From contig CM037462.1 in NCBI GenBank assembly GCA_021014325.1, forward strand, positions 21,906,135 to 21,970,134: a stretch of 64,000 nt of DNA. The letters run 5' to 3'. This stretch comes from Plazaster borealis (Eukaryota > Echinodermata > Asteroidea > Forcipulatida > Labidiasteridae). Positions 23,256 to 34,730 of the stretch are shown here, in pieces; positions within the stretch are counted from its first letter, which is position 1, and each line of letters opens with the position of its first letter. The notes below the pieces were generated by a model. It worked only from the letters and a program-made list of their open reading frames with translations. It did not search any database and was not told the DNA's origin. A program made the position numbers and the translations under genes.

Positions 23256-23684
23256 TCAGGGCTCAAACTTGGGGGAAAAAAATCCACAAGACCACTGGAC
23301 TTGTATCTCAAAATGTTTACTGGACCAGAAATATTTTTACAAGACCAGAATCAAAATGAAAAAAAACAAACCTTCCTGACACAGTTTTAAACATGCATTT
23401 GAATGTTGAACAAGCACTATGACGTGTAGGCCTAACAGAAGATTTACCTCATTTGTCTTTATGGGTATTGAAATATTGAAAGTATTTTTCATTATTCAAT
23501 AGAATTGAAAAGTAGGATTCTAGTCAACATTTGAACATAATTTGTTTCTGTTCAAGATACAACACAGTGAGGTCACTGAAAAACACAAGACTGCTATACT
23601 TGTCCGATCATGAGTTTACTGGCCCGATGCTAAAATCACTGGCCTCGGGCCAACGGTCCAATGTTAATTTCGAACCCTGGTCTT
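23256..23684 (-). mobile_element. AGGGCTCGAAATT-family MITE
   Basis: Reverse-oriented copy. The minus strand begins CCAGGGTTCGAAATTAACAT, passes through CCAGTGATTTTAGCATCGGG and ends near CCAAGTTTGAGCCCTG. It matches the element at 14116. Confidence 0.8.
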
Positions 23685-23937
23685 CATTCCAGCTTGTTCT
23701 CAGTTGAAGGAAAACGAAATGTCTGTAAAGGTTTCTTGTTTTGGTTTTTAATTCAAAATAAGAATAAGAATAAAACCATTCTTTTAGTGCATATCACCGC
23801 GAGGTCCCTCTGCACGATCATGAATTCAACAATAATACAAATTGACCAAACATGCATTGTTTGACCTGGGTTTTAAATTGCTCTGATTTTTCGGCATGCT
23901 TGACAACATCTTGGCCAAGTTTCATGTCTTTGCTTAC

Positions 23938-24034
23938 TGCAGAATTCTGTGCTTACAGCACCCTGTAAAGCACATGAATCTATGGGCTGTAAGCACAGAA
24001 TTCCACGGTTATCAGTGCCATGAAATAAGGCCCA
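23938..24034. mobile_element. GGGCCC-family MITE, short form
   Basis: CAGAATTCTGTGCTTACAGC and GCTGTAAGCACAGAATTCC form an inverted repeat, followed by CATGAAATAAGGCCCAGG. This is a deleted member of the family. Confidence 0.5.
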
Positions 24035-24076
24035 GGTTAGTTATTCCATAACAACAGCAGCGGATTAGGAAGAGCA

Positions 24077-24090
24077 GGGGGGGGGGGGGG
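24077..24090 (+). repeat. G14 homopolymer
   Basis: Fourteen consecutive G. Similar G or C runs occur at 7419-7435, 33246-33259, 51569-51579 and near 55576-55587 and 61111-61122. Lengths of such runs are prone to sequencing error. Confidence 0.9.
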
Positions 24091-24369
24091 TGTCAACAGA
24101 GATTGATTGGTAGTAAGGCAGATTTCTAGCTGGTTTGTACTACTGAAATAAACTTTCAAGACAAACAGGGGCTATAAAGGACATATGTACATAATGTACA
24201 TGTACCATAGATAATACATGTACTGCACATGTATAAGAACAGGAACTTCAAAATCTATTCTTGCCCATGCCGGCAACCAGTGCAAATCTTGGAGAATAGA
24301 TGTTGTGGACTGAAGTAAGCATTGTACTGATGACAAGTCTAGTAGCACAGCTTAATACCTTGCAAATTC

Positions 24370-24512
24370 AGGCATAAAATTACGTGGAGGACAAGTCCTC
24401 TGTTGCCCCTGGTCTTCAACTTGATGCTTTATCAAAGGTTTCCAAAAGATTTTCAAAAGGAAGTGCCCTTTGCAAAATGAAAATCCTCTCAAAAGGTGAC
24501 ATTCCAGGCCTG
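24370..24512 (+). mobile_element. AGGCCTGGAATT-family MITE
   Basis: It begins AGGCATAAAATTACGTGGAG and ends GACATTCCAGGCCTG. It shares GATTTTCAAAAGGAAGTGCC with its relatives and is slightly shortened. Confidence 0.75.
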
Positions 24513-24994
24513 CTATTTTAATATCAGGCAGTCCATCCAGTACATGTAAGCTGTAACAATACATGCATCTATTTCTCCTTTAATTTTATCTTTTTCTCTT
24601 TTTTCTTTTTTTTGCGGGGGCGGGCGGGAGATGTGACACTACAGTCACTTTAAATCGTTTGCCCTCTTTCACACAGACCTTATCTTGGGGCTTCTTTCAC
24701 ACAGAAACCTTGCCTGTAGCTGTAAATCATTTACTCGCAACTACCAGGGCAATAAACAGAGCTAATACAGTCACCGATCTTTGCGAAAAGCTGGAATACA
24801 ATATGCATGCTTGGGTGATAATCCCTCTAACATGCCACAAGGAAACCTACACTGTCTCTGTAAACACTCCTTGCTCTTCTGTTTCCCAAGATTTTCATTT
24901 TGTTATGAATTGTTAAAAACGTGGGTGAAATTTTGTGAGTTCATGCAAAGCGAGCAATACTTGTAAACCAAACAATTATTATGATTTGTATTTT

Positions 24995-25255
24995 CTCAAA
25001 CACTGATGTGTGTTATTCACTGTATACTAGGTGCTTTCTTAGGCCCTTTGAAAAAACAACAACTCAGGCATATTACTTGGGTGGGATTCAAACCCACGAC
25101 CTTTGCTGTTCTATAGCAGATGTCATATTACTAGACCATCTACATATCACAGTACCCAGAAAGTAGTGAGTAATACAATGCTTAACACACACTGGTGTAT
25201 GGGTAAAACATAAATGATATTCTCCATCCCTGATGCAAACTAACATCTATTAAAC
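24995..25255 (-). repeat. SINE family B copy
   Basis: The minus strand has a tRNA-like head: an A-box region GATGGTCTAGTAATATGACA and a B box GGGTTTGAATCCCACCC, then GTAATATGCCTGAG. The copies around 44 kb share this order. A plus-oriented tail piece (GGGTAAAACATAAATGATAT) follows at 25200. Confidence 0.65.
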
Positions 25256-25674
25256 TAAACATTCTTTATCGTTTTCTTTACAAGTTAACTCCAGGTCTAC
25301 GGGGTTGTCTTTCTACAATCCTGGTCCTTGTTGATGAGGCCTCCCCCCCCCCTCGGCCCCTGATCGATGTTGACTCTCATTGCGCTGTCTGCGCTTCAGC
25401 TTGGGTGGTTACTATTATGATTATACTCATTATTATGATTTATTCGGCCAAGATTTCAACTGACATGCAACAACACAATAAAGTAATATTTATTACTGTT
25501 CCATTACTAATGATGTAATGGAACAGTAACAGAAAGGCAAGAACAACTTATGGAATCAGATGACAAGACAAACTCATTCTAAATTGACCAGGATTTTTAA
25601 TTAAAGTGAACCAAGCCACTGTGAATCAAAAGCCTAATCCAATCTCAATATGGGAAAGACGGGGGAGGATAATC

Positions 25675-26052
25675 AGGGCTTGAGTTTGACACTGAACCGC
25701 ACGCAGGCCCAAAGCCAGTGGTTTCAGTGTCCACCTGCGCTCTTGTGCTTTTCAATTGAATAACAATACATACCTCACTGTGTAATATCTTTAACAGAAA
25801 CAAATATTCAAATGTTGACTTTGAGTCTGAAAAATACCTTTTAATTCTGTTGAGTAATACTAATACCTCAAAAGACAGATGAGATAAAACTTCTTCACAG
25901 ATGTCTTAGTGCATTAAAATGCATGTTGTCAGGACTCAGTAATTTTTCTTTCATTTTAATTCTGGTCTTGTACAAACATTTCTGGTACAGTCAACATTTT
26001 TAGCTGCAAGCCCTGCGGTCTTGTGGATTTTTCTCCCAAATTCTAGCCTTGG
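25675..26052 (+). mobile_element. AGGGCTCGAAATT-family MITE
   Basis: It starts CAGGGCTTGAGTTTGACACT and ends AAATTCTAGCCTTGG, with internal GCCCAAAGCCAGTGGTTTCA and TTCTGGTCTTGTACAAA. It is diverged from the copy at 14116 but colinear with it. Confidence 0.75.
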
Positions 26053-26496
26053 TAATATTTATTGTCAGGTGGCCCAAGTATTTTGGCCGGGATTGTAGTC
26101 ACTTTTGGTGATCCCTTTTGGTACATTCATCAAAAAAAAATGATCTGAGAGTTTGAGATTACTTCAACCATTTTGTATACTTCTGTAAATGGGGAAAAAC
26201 TGCAATGCAACTGTATAAAATAAATGTGTTCAAATGTTTTGAAGCAAGTTGCAATGTTGTAATGGATCGTCAGTCGTTTCAAATGAATCATTCTGCCGAC
26301 TTTAATCCGTTCCAATTGTACTTCACTTTTCCTTTCAGAGGAAGATACCAAATATTAGTCACGGCGTGACTTTGGCGCTACTGAATCTTAGTTAATTCTC
26401 CCTGAAGCTCAATTTGAACAAGATAAGAAGAATTTAATAAATATTTTGTTAAATGCAAGCCTGTAATTTCATGTGTAAGGACAAGGCCACTTTCAA
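26053..26496. other. Gene-free stretch
   Basis: No exon, RNA gene or complete mobile element is recognisable. Confidence 0.4.
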
Positions 26497-26674
26497 GGTT
26501 TTAGCCAGGATTTGGCAAAAGGGTGTCCAAATTTGCTGGAAATGTAAAAAATAGGTGTCCAAATTGTTCACTTAAAATACATTTACACATGTAAATGAAA
26601 GATAAAACAGGGTGTCCAAATTTAAACCAGGGTGTCCAAAAGACACCCAGACACCCCTCTGGCTAACACTATGG
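26497..26674 (-). mobile_element. GTGTTAGCC-family MITE
   Basis: The minus strand begins AGTGTTAGCCAGAGGGGTGT and ends TGGCTAAAACCTTG. GGACACCC blocks occur several times inside. The plus-strand relative is at 37288-37469. Confidence 0.75.
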
Positions 26675-26896
26675 CCAATTTCAATACAAATAGGGGGGGT
26701 GGTGTTTCTTGCACTCACAATCCCAATATTGCAATCTTTAAGGCGCTGAATGCAAAAACTAACAACTATTTTTTGTTCTGTTAAAAATAAAATTGATGAT
26801 AATCTACATTTTTAAGATGGGATTTTAAGAACCTAGTATAGCTGTGGTAGCCTAGCAGTAAACAAAACCCATCAGTCTGTCAACAAATCTCATGTG

Positions 26897-27180
26897 TATT
26901 GAGGCGGTTGGGTTGGTGTAGTGGTATTTTTCCTAGCCTTCCACCTCTAGGACCCCGGTTCGAATCCCACCGGGAGGACTATGTGGATTGGGTTTTCAGT
27001 CCCTACCTGAGCACGTGGGTTTTCCCTGGAGTATTTCTCTGGGGTTTTCCTCCCACATCTAAAACTGAATTTTCCTTCTTTGTCTTCTCTACATTGGGTT
27101 GTTGGCGAGTACAGTGAATAAGCTCGCTTTTCTGAGAGTCCTTGGCTTCACGACCAGAATTAATAAATGAAATGAAATGT
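26897..27180 (+). repeat. SINE family C, full length
   Basis: A box (GGGTTGGTGTAGTGG), B box (GGTTCGAATCCC), the GGATTGGGTTTTCAGTCCC body and an AATGAAATGAAATG tail. It is the best preserved family C copy and ends only about 190 bases before the coding exon at 27370. Confidence 0.88.
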
Positions 27181-27369
27181 CTCAAGTAGCAACAATGAAT
27201 ACTGAATTATCTTCATACCAAAAGGAGGTCAGCCTATTTGTTATCCTCCCAGCCTCAGTTTGGTATTGATATGGATGGGAGAAACAAAAAGATACAACAT
27301 GGCTTCAACCTGATTAAGTTCTACATATATCATCCCTTTAAAGCAAAATACATCAGAAGTAGTCCTTAC

Positions 27370-27534
27370 CGCTGATCTGGACCGAATCACTTGGCGATGC
27401 ATTTGTCGGAGAACTATCTCCGGAGAGTTTGTGTATTCCTCTTCCTCTAAGACGAAATCTTCCCGATGCCTATTCCTGATAGATTTCAATCCCTCCCGGG
27501 ACCCAACTGACCACGATCGCTGCGAGTGACACAT
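27370..27534 (-). CDS. Candidate first coding exon, unknown protein
   Basis: The minus strand has ATG at 27534 and 55 codons (MCHSQRSWSV at the start, IRSRSA at the end), then a strong donor GTAAGG at 27369-27364. An in-frame TAA lies 16 codons upstream of the ATG, so nothing longer is possible on the unspliced strand. The exon ends on a codon boundary (phase 0). The peptide is basic at both ends with an acidic centre (LEEEEY); I recognise no domain. DNA on its upstream side (27535-29400) is CpG-richer than the surroundings, as expected for a promoter. No exon 2 was found to the left within the window. It could be a chance open frame, but the combination of start, stop, donor and CpG context argues for a real exon. 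Confidence 0.45.
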
Positions 27535-29400
27535 GACTGCCTCCAGATCTGTTTTCCTCCCGTCTCGATGACTAAACCGTGTTTACAAATTTCTTGTGGC
27601 TACCCATTGTAGATGAGGGATTTTTTTTTGTGTGTGTCCCAGACGAAAAACTACATCACCAGAATGACTTGGAATAATTCCTGGAAGTTGCATTGATGAA
27701 CGATATATATTATATCCGATGCTGCTGATGAAAACATAATCCGAGCTCTTACCTCTCAAAAAAAGAAAACTACATCTGCACTGAAGGGACGATACTTTCT
27801 GTTCACCCCGATGGAAACATCATCACTCTCTGAGATCTCAATTTTCAAACCTTCCTCCCGGTAGCACAATAAATTTCTGTCCTCGAAGAAAAAAACATCC
27901 TTGTTGACAAAATTATCTCTGAATTTAGTACTGATGTCTTCTGTTGTCACTTGAGAAAGCACGATGGGAGGGACACGGTGAAAGCAACCTCACTGTCCAA
28001 AGACTTCAATGCTTAAAGTTCCCTGCTGTGTTTAAAGATTTATTGTTACCGCCGCTGAACACAACATTCAACCAGCATCTGCACTGCTTCCTTGCCCCTT
28101 GAGAAAACAGCTTTATTGTCACTGCCCTAGATTCCTCAAAGTTGTGTATCAATTTTTCTTTTTTTCTCAAAAAAGTGTGTGCGAACCGTTCCGTTATGGA
28201 TCGTCAACAGTTCCTTGGAAGTCTAACAATAAATTGCTCTCATATTGACATCTCAACAGCGACATTCACAAAGACCGTACTGACAAGTGTCTCGATCAAG
28301 ATCATCGTGTCACCGAGACGTTTCGTCTCGGGTTAATTTTCTCTGTCCCCCCGTCCGTTATTATTCATGCGGTTTATCTCTGAACAGAGACTGTATGATG
28401 GGTGTTGGATTTTTCCTAAGTCGATGCCACTCATATAGGTTTACAATCAAGTCTGGGACTCACCAAAGCTACCTACTTAGAATAAATTAACCTCCTTTTC
28501 TGAATGGTGGTGTGTAAAACAAAGTGCCTTAGCAAACACTTTTAAAGTTGCATTGTCTTTGAGAAGATTAAAATCTGTCATGCGACTGAAACGGTGGTTT
28601 AAAACAAAGGACAACCGCAGTTCTCAGTTTGCTTAGAATGCAAGTTGTGTACCTCGGAGAGCATCTTCATTCACAGCAGACAGGTGTATCCAAGGGTTGT
28701 TTTTTCCCCCCAATATCTTAAACCATAACAAATGCAGCAAACACATTTCCTAACACACACAGAATTTCAAGTGCAACGGCAAACACAACATGCACTGTTC
28801 TTGAAAAGCCTGTAGGCAAGTCCAACCCCCTTCGTGATTAACCATTTCCGTAGAGAAGTTTACCGATGTTTCATGTACATGTCCATTACATGCATGCCCC
28901 GACAGCGGCAATTGGGAGCAGAACATCGGAGCGCTGTTTGTTTCATCTCCAAGCCGGGTGAGTTCTCAAGACGGCTGAAGTCACTGATTAAACCGAGTGC
29001 CCCCCGCTCATGGTAAACTCACAAGAGTTCATGCGCATGCTTTAATCTCACTCCACCCTTCAAACTCTGAAGAAACAGAAATACTTATCCTTTAAAAATC
29101 CAAAGACATAATATTCCACAAGTTGAGCTGATGCACAGACAAGTGGTTACTCTGAAGGTGAGTAAGAGCTGAGGTCTGTTAGCCACTGTTGGCGATATCT
29201 TTGCTTTTTTCGTTCAAATAACCTTCAGGAGATATGCGAACTGCCGACGAATCCGAGCGGGACAGAAACTCTACACTGACCAAAAAATGGAGAGACCTCG
29301 AGAGAGATATAGAGAGAGAGAGAGAGAAAGCACTTCACTCTCGTGAGGCTAGTTTCCCGGGCTCCCTCATTGGCTAAGGGAAATCAAGATTCCATCGGAA
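27535..29400 (-). promoter_or_regulatory. Probable promoter and 5' UTR region
   Basis: Upstream of the exon at 27370-27534, this interval has fewer repeats and more CpG than its neighbours. A second donor-like site, GAGAG followed by GTAAGAG (minus strand, 27753-27746), could end a non-coding 5' exon. A perfect 8-bp inverted repeat, CCGAGACG-TTT-CGTCTCGG, is at 28313-28331. A GA-repeat tract (about 29307-29328) and a CTCATTGGCT CCAAT-type box at 29366 lie near the far edge. No TATA box position is convincing. Confidence 0.3.
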
Positions 29401-29921
29401 AATGCTGCGGCATTTGCATGTCATTACAGTTAACTCATTGATTGGTTGTAACACCACAGGCATTACGGCTGAACTGCCTCAAAAAAAATAATTCATATTC
29501 TGAGAAGAATTCACAGATAAACACTGACGGTGTCTCACTCCATAATGGGTTAAATTTATCTGTTTAAATCACCCCTGTGTTCCAAATCTTCCCTCCAGTC
29601 CCGGTCGTCGGGAAGAAGAATATAAAGAAAGAACAGAATTGACTTTGCGTATAGTTGTTAAAGTAAAGACAGACAGTAGTGGCAGGTCGTCGTTATCATT
29701 ATGGCAACGTTGAAATGGGTTTTGTGCTGGTTTGCTTTTTACCCAGAGGGTCTGTTTATCTAAGAACACACACACAATGCATGACTGAGTGAATTGAATG
29801 ATTATGACAATGCTGACTAAATCATCAGATCTTTAGATAAATATTAAATGAAAACTTTGACAGTACTAGCATAACTCGCTATATATTATTAAAGGTACAT
29901 CATTGACTTTTGGGAGAGAAA

Positions 29922-30060
29922 GGCCGTTTCCGAATTGGCGGTTACAGCTACAGCTACAGCTACGACTGTTGCTAAGGACGTCCTACATGTATACTACAAA
30001 GCGTGACAATGTGGTGATCCAGCTGTAGCCATAGTCGTAGCCGCCGATTCGAACATGGCC
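29922..30060. mobile_element. 139-bp hexamer-core MITE, copy 2
   Basis: The arms GGCCGTTTCCGAATTGGCGG and GCCGCCGATTCGAACATGGCC-type are inverted and continue into CTACAG hexamers (three in tandem on the left). Same length as the copy at 18262-18400. No clear target duplication. Confidence 0.82.
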
Positions 30061-30513
30061 CAATATGCATTTCACTTCTCTAGTTTTCAATAAACACACA
30101 ATCCAACCAACCTGAAAAATTTAAGACCAAATTAGGATTAGTTTTTTTCAAAAAGAGAAGGATGAGGCCTTTTTGTTTTTCATCTGTAATTACTTCTTTC
30201 AAGGAAAGAGCCACACTAAAAATTTACTGGCTTTGTAGAGCTTGGAAGTCTAAATATGGGTAAATCAAATTATTTAAGGGCGAATATATACAATATGCAG
30301 GGTTTTTTTAGGGGGAAAAAAAGCGGCTTTAAAAAGGAAGAGGGCAGGGAAGATTAATCGAGTAGTTTTTACACTTGGCCTTAGGTGATCAAGTTTCTTG
30401 AAAAAATACAGAGTATCAGTTCATATATTTTTTCACGAAAATTTGAACAAATTCACATCACCAGACGTGATACTTTGTTGTTTTGAGGGCAAGACAGTAC
30501 ATGTATTCGTGGC
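30061..30513. other. Gene-free stretch
   Basis: I see no exon or complete element. The sequence is A/T-rich with short homopolymer runs. Confidence 0.4.
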
Positions 30514-30934
30514 GTGTCGTGGCCGAGCGGATAAGAACACCGAACTCAAGCTCTGGTGTTTCTGATCAGCAGAGTGTGGGTTCGAATCCCAGTCGTGACA
30601 CTTGTGTACTTAAGCAAGACACTTAACCATTATTGCTTTGTCCTTCGGATGGGACATAAAGCCGTTGGTCCCGTGTGTTGTGTTATGCACATAAAAGAAC
30701 CCAGTGCACTTATCGTAAAGAGAAGGGTTCGCCCCGGTGTTCCTGGTCTGATCGGCAGCATATATTGCGCCTCAGCACCTTGTAAACCATTGCATGGTGC
30801 TATAAATGACTAGGCCTCATACTTCAAACGTAGCTCCACATACCTTGCAGGAAAAAATTTGCAGTCAGACAATGGTGCACTTAGAAACATCCGTATTAAG
30901 CGCCTAATAAATGTTGTGTATTATTATTATTATG
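30514..30934 (+). repeat. SINE family A, full length
   Basis: The Ser/Leu-like tRNA head has A box TGGCCGAGCGGATAAG and B box GGTTCGAATCCC. The body contains AGACACTTAACCATTATTGC, CCTTCGGATGGGACATAAAG and CCCCGGTGTTCCTGG. The 3' end is GCGCCTAATAAATGTTGTG with a run of ATT, the tail type used by L2/CR1 LINEs. It is the reference copy for the family in this window. Confidence 0.88.
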
Positions 30935-31007
30935 TGTTCTGAAAGTAAAGAGCAATGCAATTCTAACTGGAACATTTCAAAGGGCACTAAGGCAATGACC
31001 ACGGCGG

Positions 31008-31357
31008 GGCATGGATGCAATAGACTGTGCAAGGCTCGCGCATATTTGAACTTCCGCGACCATTGTGGTCCCAACCATAATGAAGTTTTACGTTGCCGGG
31101 ATTTTGTTTTGTCAATTATTTTAGTTTAATGTAGTTTAATGGCTATGAAAATTATATATGTTGTTGGGAATGTAATACTGGGTCATTAACAATATGAAAG
31201 TAAAATCAATTCAACAAAATAACAAAGAAAACCTGAGAATAAGACTTGACCTCCATTTCCGGTTACATGTAAAAAATTAAGAAGTTTGCCCAACTGACGG
31301 TCATGTTGTCATTAAACCTATGTAATAGACACACACATACATTCGGGCGTGATTGGC
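31008..31357 (-). repeat. Dispersed 300-bp repeat, copy 2
   Basis: Inverted copy of 9757-10058, with about 21 kb between the copies. Landmarks read here are TATATATGTTGTTGGGAATG, AACCTGAGAATAAGACTTGA and GCCCAACTGACGGTCATGTT. Confidence 0.8.
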
Positions 31358-31675
31358 AAAAGGGGTTTCTAAAAATAAGCATCCTCGTCCCAAGTTTAAA
31401 TTTGGTTTCAAGGTTAATTTGAACAAATTATTTCTAACAACTTGCTATGGGTATTTTTATTTTCAAGAATTTTCAACAATTACACATCCTATCTATAACT
31501 TGAACTTAACATGTCTATAAAAACAACTTGTTTGAAGGGGATTTTGATGGAATAGATGACATGTCAACCAAGATGGCTCCGTCTTTGATTACCTATAAAA
31601 AGTAAAGTCTGTCCTTGGCTCATCAGGCCGGTGTTTATATCCAGTTTCCTTGGCATTAAACAACTGAGAATATTT

Positions 31676-31884
31676 GTATTCCCCCTGGCCAGGATGCCAG
31701 TCCATCGCAGGTTACTCCCCAGTTCTCGCGGTACCCATTTGTACTCCTGGGTGAAGAGAAGCAATAATGGTTAAGTGTCTTGCTTAAGGACACAAGTGTC
31801 ATGACTGGGACTCGAACCCATACTCAGCTGATCAGCAACACCAGAGCTTGAGTCCGGTGCTCTTATCCGCTCGGCCACGACACG
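31676..31884 (-). repeat. SINE family A copy, inverted
   Basis: The minus strand starts CGTGTCGTGGCCGAGCGGAT with B box GGTTCGAGTCCCAG, then a CTTAACCATTATTGCTTCTC body. The head is nearly identical to the plus-strand copy at 30514, so transcripts through both could fold back. Confidence 0.83.
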
Positions 31885-32193
31885 ATTACCTATGATGTAC
31901 ATGTAAGCTAATGAGCCACATGAGACAAAAAGGATGCATCATCCTGGCAAAACCGACCAGTAAAATACATTTGGTTTTAAAATGTGACATAGTCTTTCAG
32001 TTAAACATACCAACCATCTGAACACAACATCTGCAAATCATATTAATTCCATCGGACTCCAGCACTTCCATTCTCAGAAAGATTCAGCGACCAAATGTCC
32101 TCCTCTGGCATGTTTCCCCATTTTCATTTACTGAGAATTCACAAATTGGGTTTACCCCATGAGACCCCACTGCAATCACACACAAGTAACGTC

Positions 32194-32386
32194 AGCCCAA
32201 TTTCATAGCTGTTTTTAAAAAAGCAAAAGATTGCGCTTATAAATAGCCAATGTTTCTGCTAAGCAGCAAAAGATAGCAGGGAACCAGTTACAAACAATAT
32301 GTATTGCATGGTATTTTGACTAGTAACGTGTTTCTACTAGGCAAAATTTGTATTATGTGCTCAGCAACTTTATGAAAGTTGGGCCC
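32194..32386. mobile_element. GGGCCC-family MITE
   Basis: The ends CAGCCCAATTTCATAGCTG and CAACTTTATGAAAGTTGGGCCC are inverted. The inside carries TTTCTGCTAAGCAGC and GCATGGTATTTTGACTAGTA. Confidence 0.75.
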
Positions 32387-32518
32387 ATGTCACCTGTACT
32401 CAAATAGGCAGTCTCAGTGTAGTTTCTTACTTTTTAGAGATCAACTTGAACGAAATCAACATTATTGTTCCTTTTTTACAGAAATGTAAACGAGTGTGTA
32501 ATGATTACATATACATGT

Positions 32519-32950
32519 AGTGGTGAGGCCACACTGGTGAGGCCACAGTGGTGGGGCCACAGTGGTGTGGCCACAGTGGTGAGGCCACAGTGGTGGGGCA
32601 ACAGTGGTGAGGCCGTAGTGGTGAGGCCACAGTGGTGGGGCCACAGTGGTGAGGCCACAGTGGTGGGGCCACAGTGGTGTGGCCACAGTGGTGAGGCCAC
32701 AGTGGTGGGGCCACAGTGGTGAGGCCACAGTGGTGGGGCCACAGTGGTGAGGCCACAGTGGTGGGGCCACAGTGGTGTGGCCACAGTGGTGGGGCCACAG
32801 TGGTGAGGCCACAGTGGTGGGGCCACAGTGGTGAGGCCGCAGTGGTGAGGCCGCAGTGGTGAGGCCACAGTGGTGTGGCCACAGTGGTGAGGCCACAGTG
32901 GTGAGGCCACAGTGGTGAGGCCACAGTGGTGAGGCCGCAGTGGTGAGGCA
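32519..32950 (+). repeat. 14-bp minisatellite, about 31 units
   Basis: The unit is GAGGCCACAGTGGT with G/A and T/G variants (GGGGCC, GTGGCC, GCCGCAG). Each unit contains the short inverted repeat CCAC-A-GTGG. As with the 20-bp array, unit length is not a multiple of three and all three minus-strand frames stay open through it (171 to 197 codons), which probably reflects the lack of stop-forming triplets in the unit rather than a gene. Confidence 0.95.
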
Positions 32951-34505
32951 AAAAGTGGACAAAAGAAACCACTTCGTGTATAATGCATATGGAGCTCTGA
33001 ACACTTAACAAATAAATCAATAAAAACCTTTCTCAAAATCAAGCCTTTGTGAATCTGCTTGTGTAACAATCAATTATATTCTGAATGATCAACACCAGAA
33101 TCTAGCGATTTCATTAGACTAAGTGACAACATAAAAGTACAGTTTCCCCACTCAAGAGGTGATTTTTTCCCAACAAACAAATCAACAATTTGCTTTGTAA
33201 ATCAAGAATACACTATGACAGGGCTACAATAAAAATTCCATTTTTGGGGGGGGGGGGGGTTGCACAGCTGTGCTTTATTGAAGTGGGTTTCATGTATAGT
33301 ACAAATGAACGTGGAATTGTGGAATTCTGCATAACAATAAAAGAGCTGTCAAATACAATTCCAGTGTGGCTACCCAGGAGATTGTGTGACATTTTTGAGG
33401 CATAATTTAAAACACAGGTTAAAGACATGGTACAGAACAGGTAACGCTCGGAATAGACATGGAGGGTTTCTTATTTTGATCTGAAAAGGCATGCTTTTTC
33501 ATCGACTGAGTAATATTTCTGCCTAAATTTTGGCCACTTGTGTGAGAAATTGTGTTACAAATTAGTATAGAATACAAATTACAGTACAATATAATCAGGT
33601 ACAATGTACTATGCATGCATGATAGAAGCAACAGAGTCCTTTCCTAGCCCCCAAATCTTTGTGTACAAAATGAACACAGGGATTTATCCCATGGTTTTGT
33701 ACGCATTTTGTAAATTTTAAGTTTTTTAAAACTGCACTACGGTACTATTGGATAAAGGAAAAAAAAGAGATACATGTAACAGTCATTGATCATACTGTAC
33801 ATTGAAATTTAAAATGACATGAAAAGTAATTCCAGTTGAAGGAGGATGCGTGTTGTTAACACACAAGCTTCCATTCCTGTGACTTCTTTAATAGTCCTTA
33901 ATATGGTGCACGTATAAATGCACACGTACACATACATGGTATCAAATTAAAAAACCGGTAAACTGTTGTAGCGTATTTTTTTTAAAGGTTACAAGTTACA
34001 AGTGCAAATTGCTACTAATCCAGAGACATCGGAGGCAAGCCCCTTTCTTTTCTTGATGCATGATGGTGCTGGGTTTCTTTAACATCCCAACTGAAGGATG
34101 AAGACTTTTAAGATTACAATGTTGAGGTCCTTTAGGTCAATACGGACAATTCACAACACAGAGCGCCCTCAACAGTTCATCCTGGAGAGACTATTTTTCC
34201 TGAATGCGGTTGCCTACATGTAAAAAAAAAAACACTCGCAACTCAGCATCGCTTAGGCACTTTGGGACATGGTTGATATCAATGTGAAAAAAGTTCACTT
34301 GCCTCTAAAACAAAACAAAACAATAACCTTATGTCTTAAACACAGCATATAAAATACAGTTTGCTGCTTTATCTGCATGCAAACCATGAAATAACGAACA
34401 AACATAAACAACCAAGTCATCACACGGCAAGCGGGCACAGCACGACGACCAAAAACTAATTTTTTCCCCATAATACACCAGCCTCTCTAGTGTTGTAAAT
34501 TGCTG
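32951..34505. other. Gene-free stretch
   Basis: A G14 run is at 33246-33259. 34040-34100 may be a decayed SINE family A fragment (GGGTTTCTTTAACATCCCAA). Nothing else is supported. Confidence 0.4.
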
Positions 34506-34645
34506 GCAGGCCACGGCCTCTTTTGCCCTGGTCTTGGCCTTGGTGCCCCTTCAAAAGTTTCCCAAAGACTTTAAGATTTTCCAATGGAAGTGCCCTTTGA
34601 AAAATGAAAATGTTCTTGCCTTATCAAAAATGAAAATCCAGGCCT
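34506..34645 (+). mobile_element. AGGCCTGGAATT-family MITE
   Basis: Central blocks GGTCTTGGCCTTGGTGCCCC and GATTTTCCAATGGAAGTGCC and the end AAATCCAGGCCTG are present. The left end is decayed. Confidence 0.75.
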
Positions 34646-34730
34646 GTGCCTGTATGTGCTTGTAGATTGTGACAATCAGGCCTTTGCTTCTTTCAATTCC
34701 TCTACATCTTTATCTAGTCCCTTGTGTTAA

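Noticed and set aside
30514..30600. tRNA-Ser or tRNA-Leu gene
   Set aside because: It runs without a break into the repeated SINE body and ends in an ATT tail; other copies share the body.
32462..33069. Three overlapping 170-197-codon minus-strand open frames
   Set aside because: They are the three readings of a stop-free 14-bp tandem repeat and have no domain, splice or start context of their own.
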